Position numbers and translations under genes: made by a program. The notes under the pieces were generated by a model. That model saw only the letters and a program-made list of their open reading frames with translations, made no database searches and had not been told where the DNA came from. Positions 40,879 through 50,074 of a stretch of 64,000 nt of DNA are shown piece after piece (position 1 is the stretch's first letter; every line of letters begins with the position of its first letter). The stretch is taken from contig JACKEB010000011.1 of assembly GCA_020633205.1 (NCBI GenBank), positions 372,001 to 436,000 of the forward strand, read 5' to 3'. Source of the stretch: Polyangiaceae bacterium (GTDB taxonomy: Bacteria; Myxococcota_A; Polyangia; Polyangiales; Polyangiaceae).

Positions 40879-42606
40879 GTGAACGCCGAACCAACTAGCG
40901 AACTATTCGTCCTGGCGCTGGTGGCCGACGGCGATCAGGCGCGGCTCGTCGCCCGGGTGTTCGCTGAGGCCGGGGACGTGTGCGTCGTCGCCACGGACCT
41001 GGCGGAGGGGTTGGCCCGCAGCGCCTCGGAAGTGCCCGACGTGGTCTTCGTGGATGTCGCGATGGGCGAGGGCGGCGGTGTGGCGATCGTTCACCACCTA
41101 CGCGCCGTCGCTCCTGGGGCCAGCGTGCTCGCCTTGGCAGACGAAGCCCACGTGAGCCTGGCGACTCAGGCCATGGCGCTCGGCGCCACTGGCATGCTGG
41201 TGACACCGGTGAGTGGCGACGAGCTGTTGACCGCCGTCGGTCCGGTGCGGTCGCGCATCGCCGAGCGCATCGAGCGCCAACGCCTGGAAGAGGCCGCGAT
41301 GGTGTCGCGCCGCGGACTGTCGATGGCTGCGCGGGTCGCCGAGATCGCCATGCACACGGACCGCAGCCGCGCCGCGGGCGAGCTCGCACAAATCTTCACG
41401 GACGCGACCCAAGCGGACACCGTGCTGGTCTACCTCCCGGCAGGCGAACGCACCCGGCAGCTGATGTGCGTTCACTCCCTGGGTGACATCGGTGATGCGC
41501 CGAGTTTCTGTGAGGAAATGGATCTCCTGAACTACTCGCGCAATCACGACTGGGAGGTGGTGCCCCTCGCGATCAGCAAGGAACGCAGTGGCTTGGTGGT
41601 GTTAGGCTCGCCACGGCGCGGTGGCGGCTGCGAAGAGTTGATCCAGCTCATCGCAGCCCAAGCGGCGACGACCTTCGCGTTGATTGGAGAGCGCGAGCAC
41701 TCTCACCGCGGGGCGATGAAGGATCCATCCTCCAGCGCCTACACATTCGCCTACTTCGTGGACGTCGCGGGGCGAGAGATCGACAAGGCTCGGCGCCACG
41801 GGCGTCGCTTCGCCTTGGCGACGATCGCAGTCAACGCGGAGGACACCGGCGCTGGCCCGCCGAGCGTCGCCAGCGTCGAACGCATCTTGGGCGCAGTGCG
41901 TGACACCGACGTGCTGGCCCGAGTAGACGAGCGCGAGTTCTATCTGCTGCTTCCCGAGACCGGCGGCATTGGTGCGCACATTTGCCGGCGCCGAGTACAA
42001 CGCGGTGCGGAGCCAGACGGCCGCCGCGGGAACGGCAGTGGTCTCGAGCTGACCATGGGGATGGCAACCTATCCCCACGACGGAACCGACCTTTCACGGT
42101 TGTTGCGGGTTGCCAAGCACCGCGCGGAAGCAAGCCTCGCGTCGGTCGTTCGGCGCTTGGGCCTCGACCGCATGCCTCTGGGTGAAGTGCTCGACACGCT
42201 GTTGTGGCACGTGCCTGAGGGCGACTCCGTAGAACAGCCGCGCAGCTTCGAGCTGCCACAGATGGATATGCTGGGCGTCGCCGTCTCGGCGGTCAGCGAA
42301 GCCATGCGCAGCGACCGCGCACGGGTCGTCGCCACTCACCGCGGTGGCGTGAGCCTCGGTATGGCTGTGAAGGCGCACCTGAGGGAGCGCGAGGGCGCGG
42401 AGCTGATCACCGTGGACTTGGGCGCACAGCCTGAGCTGATGGATATCGAGGCGCTGGCCTTGGTCGCCGAACACGGCTGCTACGTCTTGCTGGGGCGCAG
42501 CGAGCGAGGTGGCCTGATGCGCGCAGTCCACGCTGCGGATCCGTTGCTGGTCGACCTGGTCGTTCAACGCCTCGGCGAGGCCGTTGGCTTGAGGCTCCTG
42601 GAGTAA
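40879..42606 (+). CDS. Receiver-GAF-degenerate GGDEF signalling protein
   Basis: This 575-residue protein starts at GTG. Residues ~5-125 form a receiver domain with phosphoacceptor Asp in PDVVFVDVAM, but the usual Lys is replaced (VTPVSGDEL). A GAF-like region follows at about 150-275 (ADTVLVYLPAGERTRQLMCVHSLG). A GGDEF-like domain at about 290-430 has the signature DEREFYLLLPETGG instead of GGDEF, so it should not make c-di-GMP. The last ~140 residues (MLGVAVSAVSEAMRSDRARV) are unrecognised. It lies between dapF and a DUF4388 regulator with gaps of six and four bases. Confidence 0.75.
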   Translation: MNAEPTSELFVLALVADGDQARLVARVFAEAGDVCVVATDLAEGLARSASEVPDVVFVDVAMGEGGGVAIVHHLRAVAPGASVLALADEAHVSLATQAMALGATGMLVTPVSGDELLTAVGPVRSRIAERIERQRLEEAAMVSRRGLSMAARVAEIAMHTDRSRAAGELAQIFTDATQADTVLVYLPAGERTRQLMCVHSLGDIGDAPSFCEEMDLLNYSRNHDWEVVPLAISKERSGLVVLGSPRRGGGCEELIQLIAAQAATTFALIGEREHSHRGAMKDPSSSAYTFAYFVDVAGREIDKARRHGRRFALATIAVNAEDTGAGPPSVASVERILGAVRDTDVLARVDEREFYLLLPETGGIGAHICRRRVQRGAEPDGRRGNGSGLELTMGMATYPHDGTDLSRLLRVAKHRAEASLASVVRRLGLDRMPLGEVLDTLLWHVPEGDSVEQPRSFELPQMDMLGVAVSAVSEAMRSDRARVVATHRGGVSLGMAVKAHLREREGAELITVDLGAQPELMDIEALALVAEHGCYVLLGRSERGGLMRAVHAADPLLVDLVVQRLGEAVGLRLLE

Positions 42607-42610
42607 CCCG

Positions 42611-44158
42611 ATGTCACGCTCGGTCTTGCTAGTCGACTCGGATCTCGACGCGCTCGGTGAGCTAGCGAGCGTGCTTCGCGCCCGCGGCTTGAGCGTTGCG
42701 GTTGCGGATGAACCTGAGCGGGCGCTGGAGCGCGCGGAGCGGAACCGCCCTGACGCGATCCTGATCGCCGAGGAGGTCGCGCTGAGCAGTGACTTCCAGG
42801 CGCGCCTCGCGGCCGACCGCAGCCTGCGCGACATCCCACGCTTCATCTTGGTGCCGCGACCCATCTCGGAGACGCCGAGTGCCGTCGGGGCTTCGTCCCA
42901 AGTCATACCGCACGGAATAGGACCGAGCTCCAGCCCTCCCAGCGATCCGATCTCGAATCCGCCGGTTAGCAGTCCGCTCAGCAGTCGCCAGCCGACGAGT
43001 TCCCAGCATCACTCGAGTGAGCCCCCGGGGCAGGATGCGCAGCGCCCACGTGTCGAGCTCAATCGCGCCGATGTCGACCAGATCGCTCAGCGCGTGATGG
43101 CGGTGCCGAAGGCAGCGGTACGCGGGGTGCGCGCCGAGAGCGGTGACTTCCGCGGGGATTTGCACCAGGTCGGCGTCGTGGATCTGCTGCAGTTGCTCGG
43201 CATGAATCGGCGCACCGGCGCCTTGAGCGTCACCACCAGCAGCGGCGTCGGGGAGGTGCGGCTGGAAGACGGCGAGGTCGTGGACGCGGTGTATCGTCGG
43301 CTCGAGGGTGAGAAGGCGCTGTATCGCTTGCTTGGCGAGCGAGAGGGCACCTTCTCCTTTGCCGGCGGCTATGCCTCGGCGCTTCGCCGCGTGGAAACGC
43401 CAACGCACTCGCTGTTGATGGAGGGCATGCGCCGTGTGGACGAGGTGGCGGCGCTCAAGACTCGGCTGCCCGTGTCTGACGCACTGTTGTTGGTGTGCCC
43501 CGTGTCCAGCGACGCGCCACAGGTGGATCGCCTGGTGGGGGATCTGTTGATCGCCCCGCGTACTGTCGACGAGCTCACGGACGAGCTGCCCCAGGGCGAT
43601 CTGGAGATCTTGACCGCCATCGAGGGCATGTTGGCCTCGGGGATCGTGCGGCTCATCCCGAAGGGCGCCGTGCGTGCGGTACTCACGGAGCCGGAGCAAA
43701 TGAGCGTGCTCAGCGCGATGGTCGCGCGGCTCGTTCGGCCCGGCTTTGGTGGCAACCCGCGACTGATCTTCGCGGGGCCCCCGGAGCGCCTCGGTGGCCT
43801 GGGCCACGCAACGCGGCGCATCGCGGACGCCATTCCTCCTACGGAATCGACTCCCACCGCACCAGTGCCCCATGTGATCGCGTCGATTCGCTTGGGGGAG
43901 AGCGTCGATCTGGACATCGTAGCCCTCCCGGAGCTCGAGGCTTACGCACCGCTCTGGCCCCTCTGCCTCGCAGGAGCGGCCGCTGTCGTGCGCCTGGATG
44001 ACCGGGAGTCACCGTTCCTCGAGGCCGCCTGTTCAGTGGCCGAGGTTCCACTGCTGGAGGCGGTCGCCTTGCTGGGGGAAATCGACGAAGCCGACCCGAT
44101 TCAGGCTGCCGCATTGATCCGCATGAGCGTGGAGCAGGTCGCCGGGCACGCTCCCTGA
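42611..44158 (+). CDS. Pseudo-receiver / DUF4388 regulator
   Basis: This 515-residue protein opens with a receiver-like fold (VLLVDSDLDALGELASVL) whose phosphorylation site reads DAILIAEEV, so the acceptor Asp is lost. A Ser/Pro-rich linker of about 80 residues follows. A DUF4388 (PATAN-like) domain lies at about residues 175-265, with GVVDLLQLLGMNRRTGALSV and VGEVRLEDGEVVDAVY. The C-terminal half contains a small GTPase-like or winged region (IASIRLGESVDLDIVALPELE) of unknown family. DUF4388 proteins are abundant in myxobacteria and assist signalling, possibly in polarity or motility. It is co-oriented with dapF. Confidence 0.78.
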   Translation: MSRSVLLVDSDLDALGELASVLRARGLSVAVADEPERALERAERNRPDAILIAEEVALSSDFQARLAADRSLRDIPRFILVPRPISETPSAVGASSQVIPHGIGPSSSPPSDPISNPPVSSPLSSRQPTSSQHHSSEPPGQDAQRPRVELNRADVDQIAQRVMAVPKAAVRGVRAESGDFRGDLHQVGVVDLLQLLGMNRRTGALSVTTSSGVGEVRLEDGEVVDAVYRRLEGEKALYRLLGEREGTFSFAGGYASALRRVETPTHSLLMEGMRRVDEVAALKTRLPVSDALLLVCPVSSDAPQVDRLVGDLLIAPRTVDELTDELPQGDLEILTAIEGMLASGIVRLIPKGAVRAVLTEPEQMSVLSAMVARLVRPGFGGNPRLIFAGPPERLGGLGHATRRIADAIPPTESTPTAPVPHVIASIRLGESVDLDIVALPELEAYAPLWPLCLAGAAAVVRLDDRESPFLEAACSVAEVPLLEAVALLGEIDEADPIQAAALIRMSVEQVAGHAP

Positions 44159-44260
44159 AGCGTCGACTTCTCGCTGTTCAGGGGTTTGGGGAGAGGTCCG
44201 CCGCAGCCGCCGCATACTGCATATTGCTCCGGGCAGAGCGCACTCGTATGCAGAGCTGGT

Positions 44261-45331
44261 ATGAGCTCCAAGACCATTGCGCTGATTGGTGGTGACGGCA
44301 TCGGCCCCGAGGTGACCCGCGAGGCGCGGCTGCTCCTCGAGTGGTACATCAAGGAGCGCGGCCTGCCGCTTCAACTGTGGGACCTCGACCTGGGAGCCGA
44401 TCGCTACCTGAAGGACGGCACGACTTTCCCGGAGGAAATAAAGAACAAGATCCGCGACAACTGCGCGGCGGTGTTTCTCGGTGCCCTGGGCGATCCGCGA
44501 GTGCCTGATATGGCCCATGCGCGAGACATCTTGTTCGGCCTGCGTTTCGGCTTCGACTTGTACGCCAACATCCGTCCCGTGCGTGCGTTGTCGGACGACT
44601 TGGTGCCTCTCAAGGGCAAGAAGAAGGAAGACGTGGACATGGTGGTGTTCCGGGAGAACACCGAAGGCGTGTACGTCGGCGTCGGCGGGCAGATGCGCCG
44701 CAATACTCCTCACGAAGTCGCGATCAACGAGGACATCAACACGCGCTATGGCGTGGAGCGCATCATCGTCGCGGCCTTCGAGTACGCGAAGCAGCACGGC
44801 CGCAAGAAGGTCCACATGGCCGACAAATCGAACGCCATGCGCCACGCGCACGAGCTCTGGCTGCGCGTGTTCGACGAAGTGGGCAAGCGCTATCCAGACA
44901 TCGAGCGCGCACACGTCTATGTCGACGCGCTGTGCTTGTACCTGGTTCAGGACCCCAGTCAGTTCGAGGTGATCGTCACCAACAACCTGTTCGGGGACAT
45001 CGTTACGGACCTGGGTGCTGGCCTCCAGGGCGGCCTTGGGATGGCGTGCTCCGCCAACGTACATCCAGCAGATCCCAATCGCGTCGGCCTGTTCGAGCCG
45101 GTTCACGGTTCCGCGCCGCCCCTCGCCGGAAAGAACATCGCGAACCCCTTTGCCGCGCTGCTCACCGTCGGTGCGTTGCTCAGCTATCTGGGCTGGCCGG
45201 ATGAAGAGCGCCGCATCGAAGGGGCGATCACCGCGGCTCTGGCGGAAAAGCAGGTCACCCGAGACCTGGGCGGCAGCTTGAGCACCACGGACGCCGCGGC
45301 TTGGGTCCGCCAGCGAGTGGCTGAAGGCTGA
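44261..45331 (+). CDS. Isocitrate/isopropylmalate-type dehydrogenase
   Basis: The ATG at 44261 gives a 356-residue beta-decarboxylating dehydrogenase. It shows ALIGGDGIGPEVTREA at the N-terminus, FRENTEGVYVGVGG, DKSNAM, VTNNLFGDIVTDLGAGLQGG and EPVHGSAP, the classic metal and NAD-binding segments. Length and the GALGDPRVPD segment suit a 3-isopropylmalate dehydrogenase, while DKSNAM is atypical for LeuB and leaves isocitrate, homoisocitrate or tartrate as options. Neighbours are signalling genes and give no pathway hint. Substrate assignment is therefore uncertain. Confidence 0.85.
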   Translation: MSSKTIALIGGDGIGPEVTREARLLLEWYIKERGLPLQLWDLDLGADRYLKDGTTFPEEIKNKIRDNCAAVFLGALGDPRVPDMAHARDILFGLRFGFDLYANIRPVRALSDDLVPLKGKKKEDVDMVVFRENTEGVYVGVGGQMRRNTPHEVAINEDINTRYGVERIIVAAFEYAKQHGRKKVHMADKSNAMRHAHELWLRVFDEVGKRYPDIERAHVYVDALCLYLVQDPSQFEVIVTNNLFGDIVTDLGAGLQGGLGMACSANVHPADPNRVGLFEPVHGSAPPLAGKNIANPFAALLTVGALLSYLGWPDEERRIEGAITAALAEKQVTRDLGGSLSTTDAAAWVRQRVAEG

Positions 45332-45449
45332 TTCTGCGGGGATTTGCCCCGCACCGACCCGAAAAGCGGCCCTGTCACTCAGCGACGCGTTTAGCGAAAC
45401 GTTCGCAGGAAACGTGCCCGGTCGAAGCGTGGCATGATAACGGCCGACC

Positions 45450-48400
45450 ATGGTCGAGGGTCCGGGAGCCGAAGAGAAGCCTGAGGCGGTCGCCGCCGCG
45501 CGTACCGAGTTCGTACAGAGCCTGGGGCGGAGGCTGGAGTTTATCCGTAACCTGCTGGAATCACTGAACAAAGCGCCGGACGCCAGCGAGCGTCAGGCGT
45601 CGGCTCAGCGAAGACTCCACGCATTGAAGGCAGCGGCACAGGTGCTCGCCTTCGACGGCTTGGCCGAAGCGCTGAGCGAAGTCGAAGCCGAAGTTTCCGG
45701 ACCGCTGAGCTCCGAGCGCGCCACCCAACTGGTGCGGCGGCTGGAGCTGATGCCAAGCCTGGTGTTGAGCCCCGGAGGCTCGGGACAATTCCGTGCGGTA
45801 AAGCCGGCGGCCAACGCCGGACGCGCGTATCCGATGCACGCGCTGGTGTTTGGTACGCCACCGCTCGCCGACTCGCTGAAGAGCGAACTGGCATTCGCCA
45901 CTGGGCATGCCCTGGAGGTCGAGCGCACCGAGAGCCTGATGCGCGCACGCGGCCTCGCCTTCGAGAACGCGCCGGACGTGATCCTCGTGGACTACGACCG
46001 CCCCAGCGCTCAGGAGCTGATCGAGACGCTGCTTGGCGACGGAGCTCTCGAGGTTGCTCCGATTGTCGTGGTTGGCTCCTTCGATTCGCCGGAGGCGGCC
46101 TCTGGGCTCGCCAAGCTCGGGGTCAACCGGGTGCTACCAAAGCCCGTCAGCCCCAGCACGCTACGCGCGACGGTGCTGGATGTGTTTGGGCGCTCGGCGA
46201 GCAAACCCGAGGCGCTGCGCGGCTTCGGTGAACTGACGGTAGAAAAGCTCGCGACCCGCGTAGCGAGTGAACTCGAAGAAGGACTCAAGGGGACGGTGGA
46301 CCCCGCCACCGTCGAGCGACTGGTCAACCTGGGCGACGGCTCCGAGGTGCTGGCTGCGGTGTGGGGCGCGATTGCGCGTATCCGCGAGGTAGTTACGGTT
46401 CGCTCCGGCGGCAACGTACGCTTCGACCCCCGTGGGCCGGAGGGTGCGATCCATGTCGCCCCCTGGGTCACCGGAGAGCGCCGCGCTGGTGAGCGCGCTG
46501 CCGGTGGTCGTGTCGGGGATGACGTCACGCTGGATGGCCGGCTCATCTTGGTGGCTGACGATGACCCGGCAGTGACTTGGTTCATCAGCGGTCTCTTGCG
46601 CAGCGCTGGAGCGCAGGTGATGGAGGCCCACGATGGGCGGCGTGCGCTCGAGCTAGCGCAGCGGCACTGGCCTGACGCAATCGTCAGCGACATCCTGATG
46701 CCCGAGCTCGACGGCTTCAAGCTTTGCCGCGCGGTAAAGGGCGACATCGCGGTGCGCGATGTCCCGGTGATCTTGCTGTCCTGGAAAGAGGACATGCTGC
46801 AGCGAGTGCGCGAACTGGGAGCTGGCGCAGACGGTTACCTGAAGAAGGAAGCCGACGGCTCGCTGGTGGTTCAGCGCTTGCGTGAGGTGCTGCGTCCCCG
46901 CAGCCGTATCGAGGCGCGTCTAGCGACGGGCGGTGAGGTGAAAGGGCGCCTCGGCGACATCACGCCGCGGCTCATCCTTCAGCTGGCCTGCAAGCGCCTG
47001 CCCAACTGCGTGCTGACGGTGCGCGATGCGGCCTACCTATACGAGATTGAGATCCGCCGGGGTAAGCCGGTCGCTGCAACGCGCACTTCCGAAGAGGGCA
47101 GCCACGTGCGGGGCAAGCAAGTCATCTCGGCGCTGCTTGGCGTGAGCGCTGGTCGCTTCGCGGTGAAGCCGAGCGATGCCGAGGTTCAGCGCGATTTCGA
47201 GCATGACTTGTTTGGCGTGCTCGAGGAGCCGATCCGACTTGCTCGCGGCGCCCGTGCGGCGCTGGGTGAGGGGCGCTTGTTCGAGGTCAGTCAAGTGGCG
47301 CTCGATCCCGCGGTGCTCGACGCGTACATGCGCGCAACTCCCGATGCGGCGCGTGACGTCGCGCGGCGGGTGGCGCAAGGCGTTCCCGTGCGGCAACTCG
47401 TCAAGGAGGGCGTGGAGGTTGGCCTGGTCGAGGCTGTGCTGCTCGACCTCGCCCAGCACGGCGGGGTGCGCGCCATCGTTACCCAAAGCTCGGAAGACTT
47501 GCTGCCGCGTGCGGCTGAGTTGATGAGCGAAGTGACCGCGACGGGCGAGCCGCCTCCGGTGATGGAGAGCCTCGAGCCGCCGCAGTTCACGCTGCGCTTC
47601 GAGCAGTCATCGGTGCCGCCCGAGGTGGATGAAGCCCCAGCGATCGAGGAGGCCTTCTCTCAGCCGCCGTCTTCCGACGACGAGTCCGACTTCTCGGGGC
47701 TGCTGGAGGCTGATGAGCAAGCGGAGCCGGCCCTGAGCGCTCAAGACGAGGAGGAGATCGAGAGTGTCCTCGATCACCTGAGTGAGCATCCGCCAGCGGA
47801 GGATCAGGGGGAGAGGGACGAGTCAGCGCTTGGCGATGCGAGCTCGGCAGAGGAAGACATCGCCAAGCTGCCGGTGCGCAAGATCGAGTTCAAGCGCAGC
47901 TCGACGCTGCTGAGCGTCACCGAAGCCGCGCGTCAGGCCATCGCAGATTCCGAACTCGATATCGAGCCCGAGCCGTCCCCTGCGATGGCCGAGGCAGCTG
48001 GAGAAAGCGCCTCCAAGGTGCCGCCCGCGTCGGAGAACGTCGACGACGCTTGGAGCGAGAAGGCGCCGGAGGCGGTCGCTAGCGAAGCTCCCAGCGCAGC
48101 CGAGCTGGAGCCGAGCGTCGCGCCTGAAGCGCAGAGCGCTGCGGCTGAGGCCGAGAGCAAGGCGCCTGAGGCGGACGTCGGCGCGCTGGAGTCAGCCTCC
48201 GACGCCGACCCTGCTCTCGAGGCGAGCGCCGCACCTGAGGCCGTCGTCCAGGCGGAGAGCGTCGTACCTGACGCGAGCGAGGCACCCGAAGTGAGCGCTG
48301 CGCCGGAGGCGAGTGAGCCCACCGACGCAAGCGTGGAACCGGACGTTGAAAGCGTCGCACCCCCGGCGATGAGCATGGAACCGGCCGACGCCGATGCGTC

Positions 48401-49994
48401 CGCCGCGCCCCCGGCAGAGGGGATGTCCGAAGAGCCACCAGTTGTGCAGTCGCCGACGGCGACGGCGCCGCCTGCTGCGCCGCGTCCAACCCTGGACTTG
48501 GGCGGCAAAGACGGAACCGCACCGCTGGGTACCGTCGGCCCTGTTTCCGCGAAGAAAGCGAACTCCGAGCGCGCGGAGCCTTCCGCGAGTGACGTTGAAG
48601 CGGCCCAGGGACAAACGGCCCCGCTCCCGCCAACGAAGGAAATCGAAGCGCCAGTCAAGAGCTTGCGTAGCGAACTGGTGAGCGGTCTCGAGCGGAGACC
48701 CTCCGTCGAGAGCAAATCGCCTGCCGTCAAGACGGTGGTGATGCCCAAGCCAGGCGAGAAGCTCGAGCACACTGCTCCTCTCCCCCCAACCAAGGAAGTG
48801 GAGTTCAAGGCCAAGGCGCCAGTCGAGGAGATCAGCGAAGCGCCCGCGACGGTGATCAGCGAGGCGCCCAAGGCAGCCCCGCCGAAGGCGGAGAGCGTGG
48901 ATCCCGCGGTCAGTGCTAGTGCCGCCGAAGCCGAAGTCAGCGCACCCAGTGAGTCCCGCGCGTCCGCCGCGGCTGAGAGCCCGACGTCGCAGGTGCTGGA
49001 GCAGAGTTCTGACTCCGTGCCCGTCGCGCGCGCCAAGGCCAAGGTCGACACTCAGATGGGTCTCGGCCCAGGACCCGGCCCCCAGGCAGCGCGCAAGGAA
49101 GAGAAGCCGGAGGTGAAAATCTCCGAAAGCCTCAAGAGTATCGCTGAAGCCGCACGGAAAGATGCTGCCGCGCGGAACGATGAGTCTGTGCGGAAAAATG
49201 AACCCGTGCGGAAAGAGACGCCCGAGTCGGAGGCTGAGCCTAAGGCTGGAACTGAGGGCGAGAAGGCTGCGGGGCCCAGTATCGGGCTCAAGGCGCTCGA
49301 CGCGAAGCGCGATGCTGCGAAATCCGAAGAACGTGACGAAGGGGATCGCGAGTCGGCCTCACGGCTTCCCGGTACCAAGTCGATCCGCTTCGACGAGCCG
49401 CGGGTACGGAAGATTGACAAAGGTCCGATGCCTCGTCTGGAGGACGAGACGCCCGCGGCACTGGCGGCCAACGGAGTCTACAAGTCCGGTGGTCCGAAGT
49501 GGCTGCGAGGCGCTGGAACAATTGGCGCGGCCGCTGCGGCTGGACTAGTCGCATACTTTGGCGTGCGCATGCTCATGGGGCCCGCGGCAGCGGACACAAA
49601 CCTCGAGGAAACGCCTGCGGCCGCCGCAGAGGCGCCCATGGAGGAGAGCAGCGCCGAGACGCCAGAGGCACCCGCAGAGTCCGCGCCGGAGGCCACCAAG
49701 AAGAAGCATGAGGCGAAGGTCGGTGGCAACGTCAAGCTGACGTTTGGCGATGCGCCCGACGACATCACCCTCGACGCCGACAAGGGCTTGCTGGAACTCA
49801 ACACCGGCGCCCGCCACTCAATCTACGTAGACGAGCAGTTCGTCGGCCGGGGACCCCGGAGACGAGTTCCGCTCGGAACCGGAAAGCACGACGTGCGCCT
49901 CAAGCTCAACGGCGAAGAGCTGAAGCAAGAGGTTCAGATTGAAGCGCGGCGTACCACCTTGTTCGAGGTTCAAGGCGCTGAGGACGAGGACTGA
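45450..49994 (+). CDS. Giant receiver/DUF4388 membrane protein with PEGA-like tail
   Basis: This is a 1514-residue protein. The N-terminal ~110 residues are helical, HPt-like without a clear His. A degenerate receiver lies at about 125-250 (VILVDYDRP, LPKPVSP). A full receiver lies at about 360-485, with VADDDPAV, acceptor Asp in IVSDILMPELDG, and YLKKE. A DUF4388 domain (EVKGRLGDITPRLILQLA) spans about 490-600. About 650 low-complexity Ala/Glu/Ser/Pro residues follow, including two copies of TAPLPPTKE. A transmembrane helix at about 1353-1372 (IGAAAAAGLVAYFGVRML) and a PEGA-like domain (HSIYVDEQFVGRGPRRRVPL) end the protein. The receiver would be cytoplasmic and the tail periplasmic, a long tether across the membrane. 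Confidence 0.85.
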   Translation: MVEGPGAEEKPEAVAAARTEFVQSLGRRLEFIRNLLESLNKAPDASERQASAQRRLHALKAAAQVLAFDGLAEALSEVEAEVSGPLSSERATQLVRRLELMPSLVLSPGGSGQFRAVKPAANAGRAYPMHALVFGTPPLADSLKSELAFATGHALEVERTESLMRARGLAFENAPDVILVDYDRPSAQELIETLLGDGALEVAPIVVVGSFDSPEAASGLAKLGVNRVLPKPVSPSTLRATVLDVFGRSASKPEALRGFGELTVEKLATRVASELEEGLKGTVDPATVERLVNLGDGSEVLAAVWGAIARIREVVTVRSGGNVRFDPRGPEGAIHVAPWVTGERRAGERAAGGRVGDDVTLDGRLILVADDDPAVTWFISGLLRSAGAQVMEAHDGRRALELAQRHWPDAIVSDILMPELDGFKLCRAVKGDIAVRDVPVILLSWKEDMLQRVRELGAGADGYLKKEADGSLVVQRLREVLRPRSRIEARLATGGEVKGRLGDITPRLILQLACKRLPNCVLTVRDAAYLYEIEIRRGKPVAATRTSEEGSHVRGKQVISALLGVSAGRFAVKPSDAEVQRDFEHDLFGVLEEPIRLARGARAALGEGRLFEVSQVALDPAVLDAYMRATPDAARDVARRVAQGVPVRQLVKEGVEVGLVEAVLLDLAQHGGVRAIVTQSSEDLLPRAAELMSEVTATGEPPPVMESLEPPQFTLRFEQSSVPPEVDEAPAIEEAFSQPPSSDDESDFSGLLEADEQAEPALSAQDEEEIESVLDHLSEHPPAEDQGERDESALGDASSAEEDIAKLPVRKIEFKRSSTLLSVTEAARQAIADSELDIEPEPSPAMAEAAGESASKVPPASENVDDAWSEKAPEAVASEAPSAAELEPSVAPEAQSAAAEAESKAPEADVGALESASDADPALEASAAPEAVVQAESVVPDASEAPEVSAAPEASEPTDASVEPDVESVAPPAMSMEPADADASAAPPAEGMSEEPPVVQSPTATAPPAAPRPTLDLGGKDGTAPLGTVGPVSAKKANSERAEPSASDVEAAQGQTAPLPPTKEIEAPVKSLRSELVSGLERRPSVESKSPAVKTVVMPKPGEKLEHTAPLPPTKEVEFKAKAPVEEISEAPATVISEAPKAAPPKAESVDPAVSASAAEAEVSAPSESRASAAAESPTSQVLEQSSDSVPVARAKAKVDTQMGLGPGPGPQAARKEEKPEVKISESLKSIAEAARKDAAARNDESVRKNEPVRKETPESEAEPKAGTEGEKAAGPSIGLKALDAKRDAAKSEERDEGDRESASRLPGTKSIRFDEPRVRKIDKGPMPRLEDETPAALAANGVYKSGGPKWLRGAGTIGAAAAAGLVAYFGVRMLMGPAAADTNLEETPAAAAEAPMEESSAETPEAPAESAPEATKKKHEAKVGGNVKLTFGDAPDDITLDADKGLLELNTGARHSIYVDEQFVGRGPRRRVPLGTGKHDVRLKLNGEELKQEVQIEARRTTLFEVQGAEDED
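48000..48480 (+). repeat. Ala/Glu/Ser low-complexity coding region
   Basis: Imperfect GCGAGCGNCGNAGC-like units encode repeated EASxAPEA patterns in the linker of the giant receiver protein. Overlapping minus-strand frames stay open here because of this bias and are not genes. Confidence 0.55.
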
Positions 49995-50074
49995 TCGGCG
50001 AAAAGCCGACGTTTCTGCGGCCCAGAGTCACGCAGCGCTTGACCCGGACCCGACATGGGGACAAGTGGGGGCTT

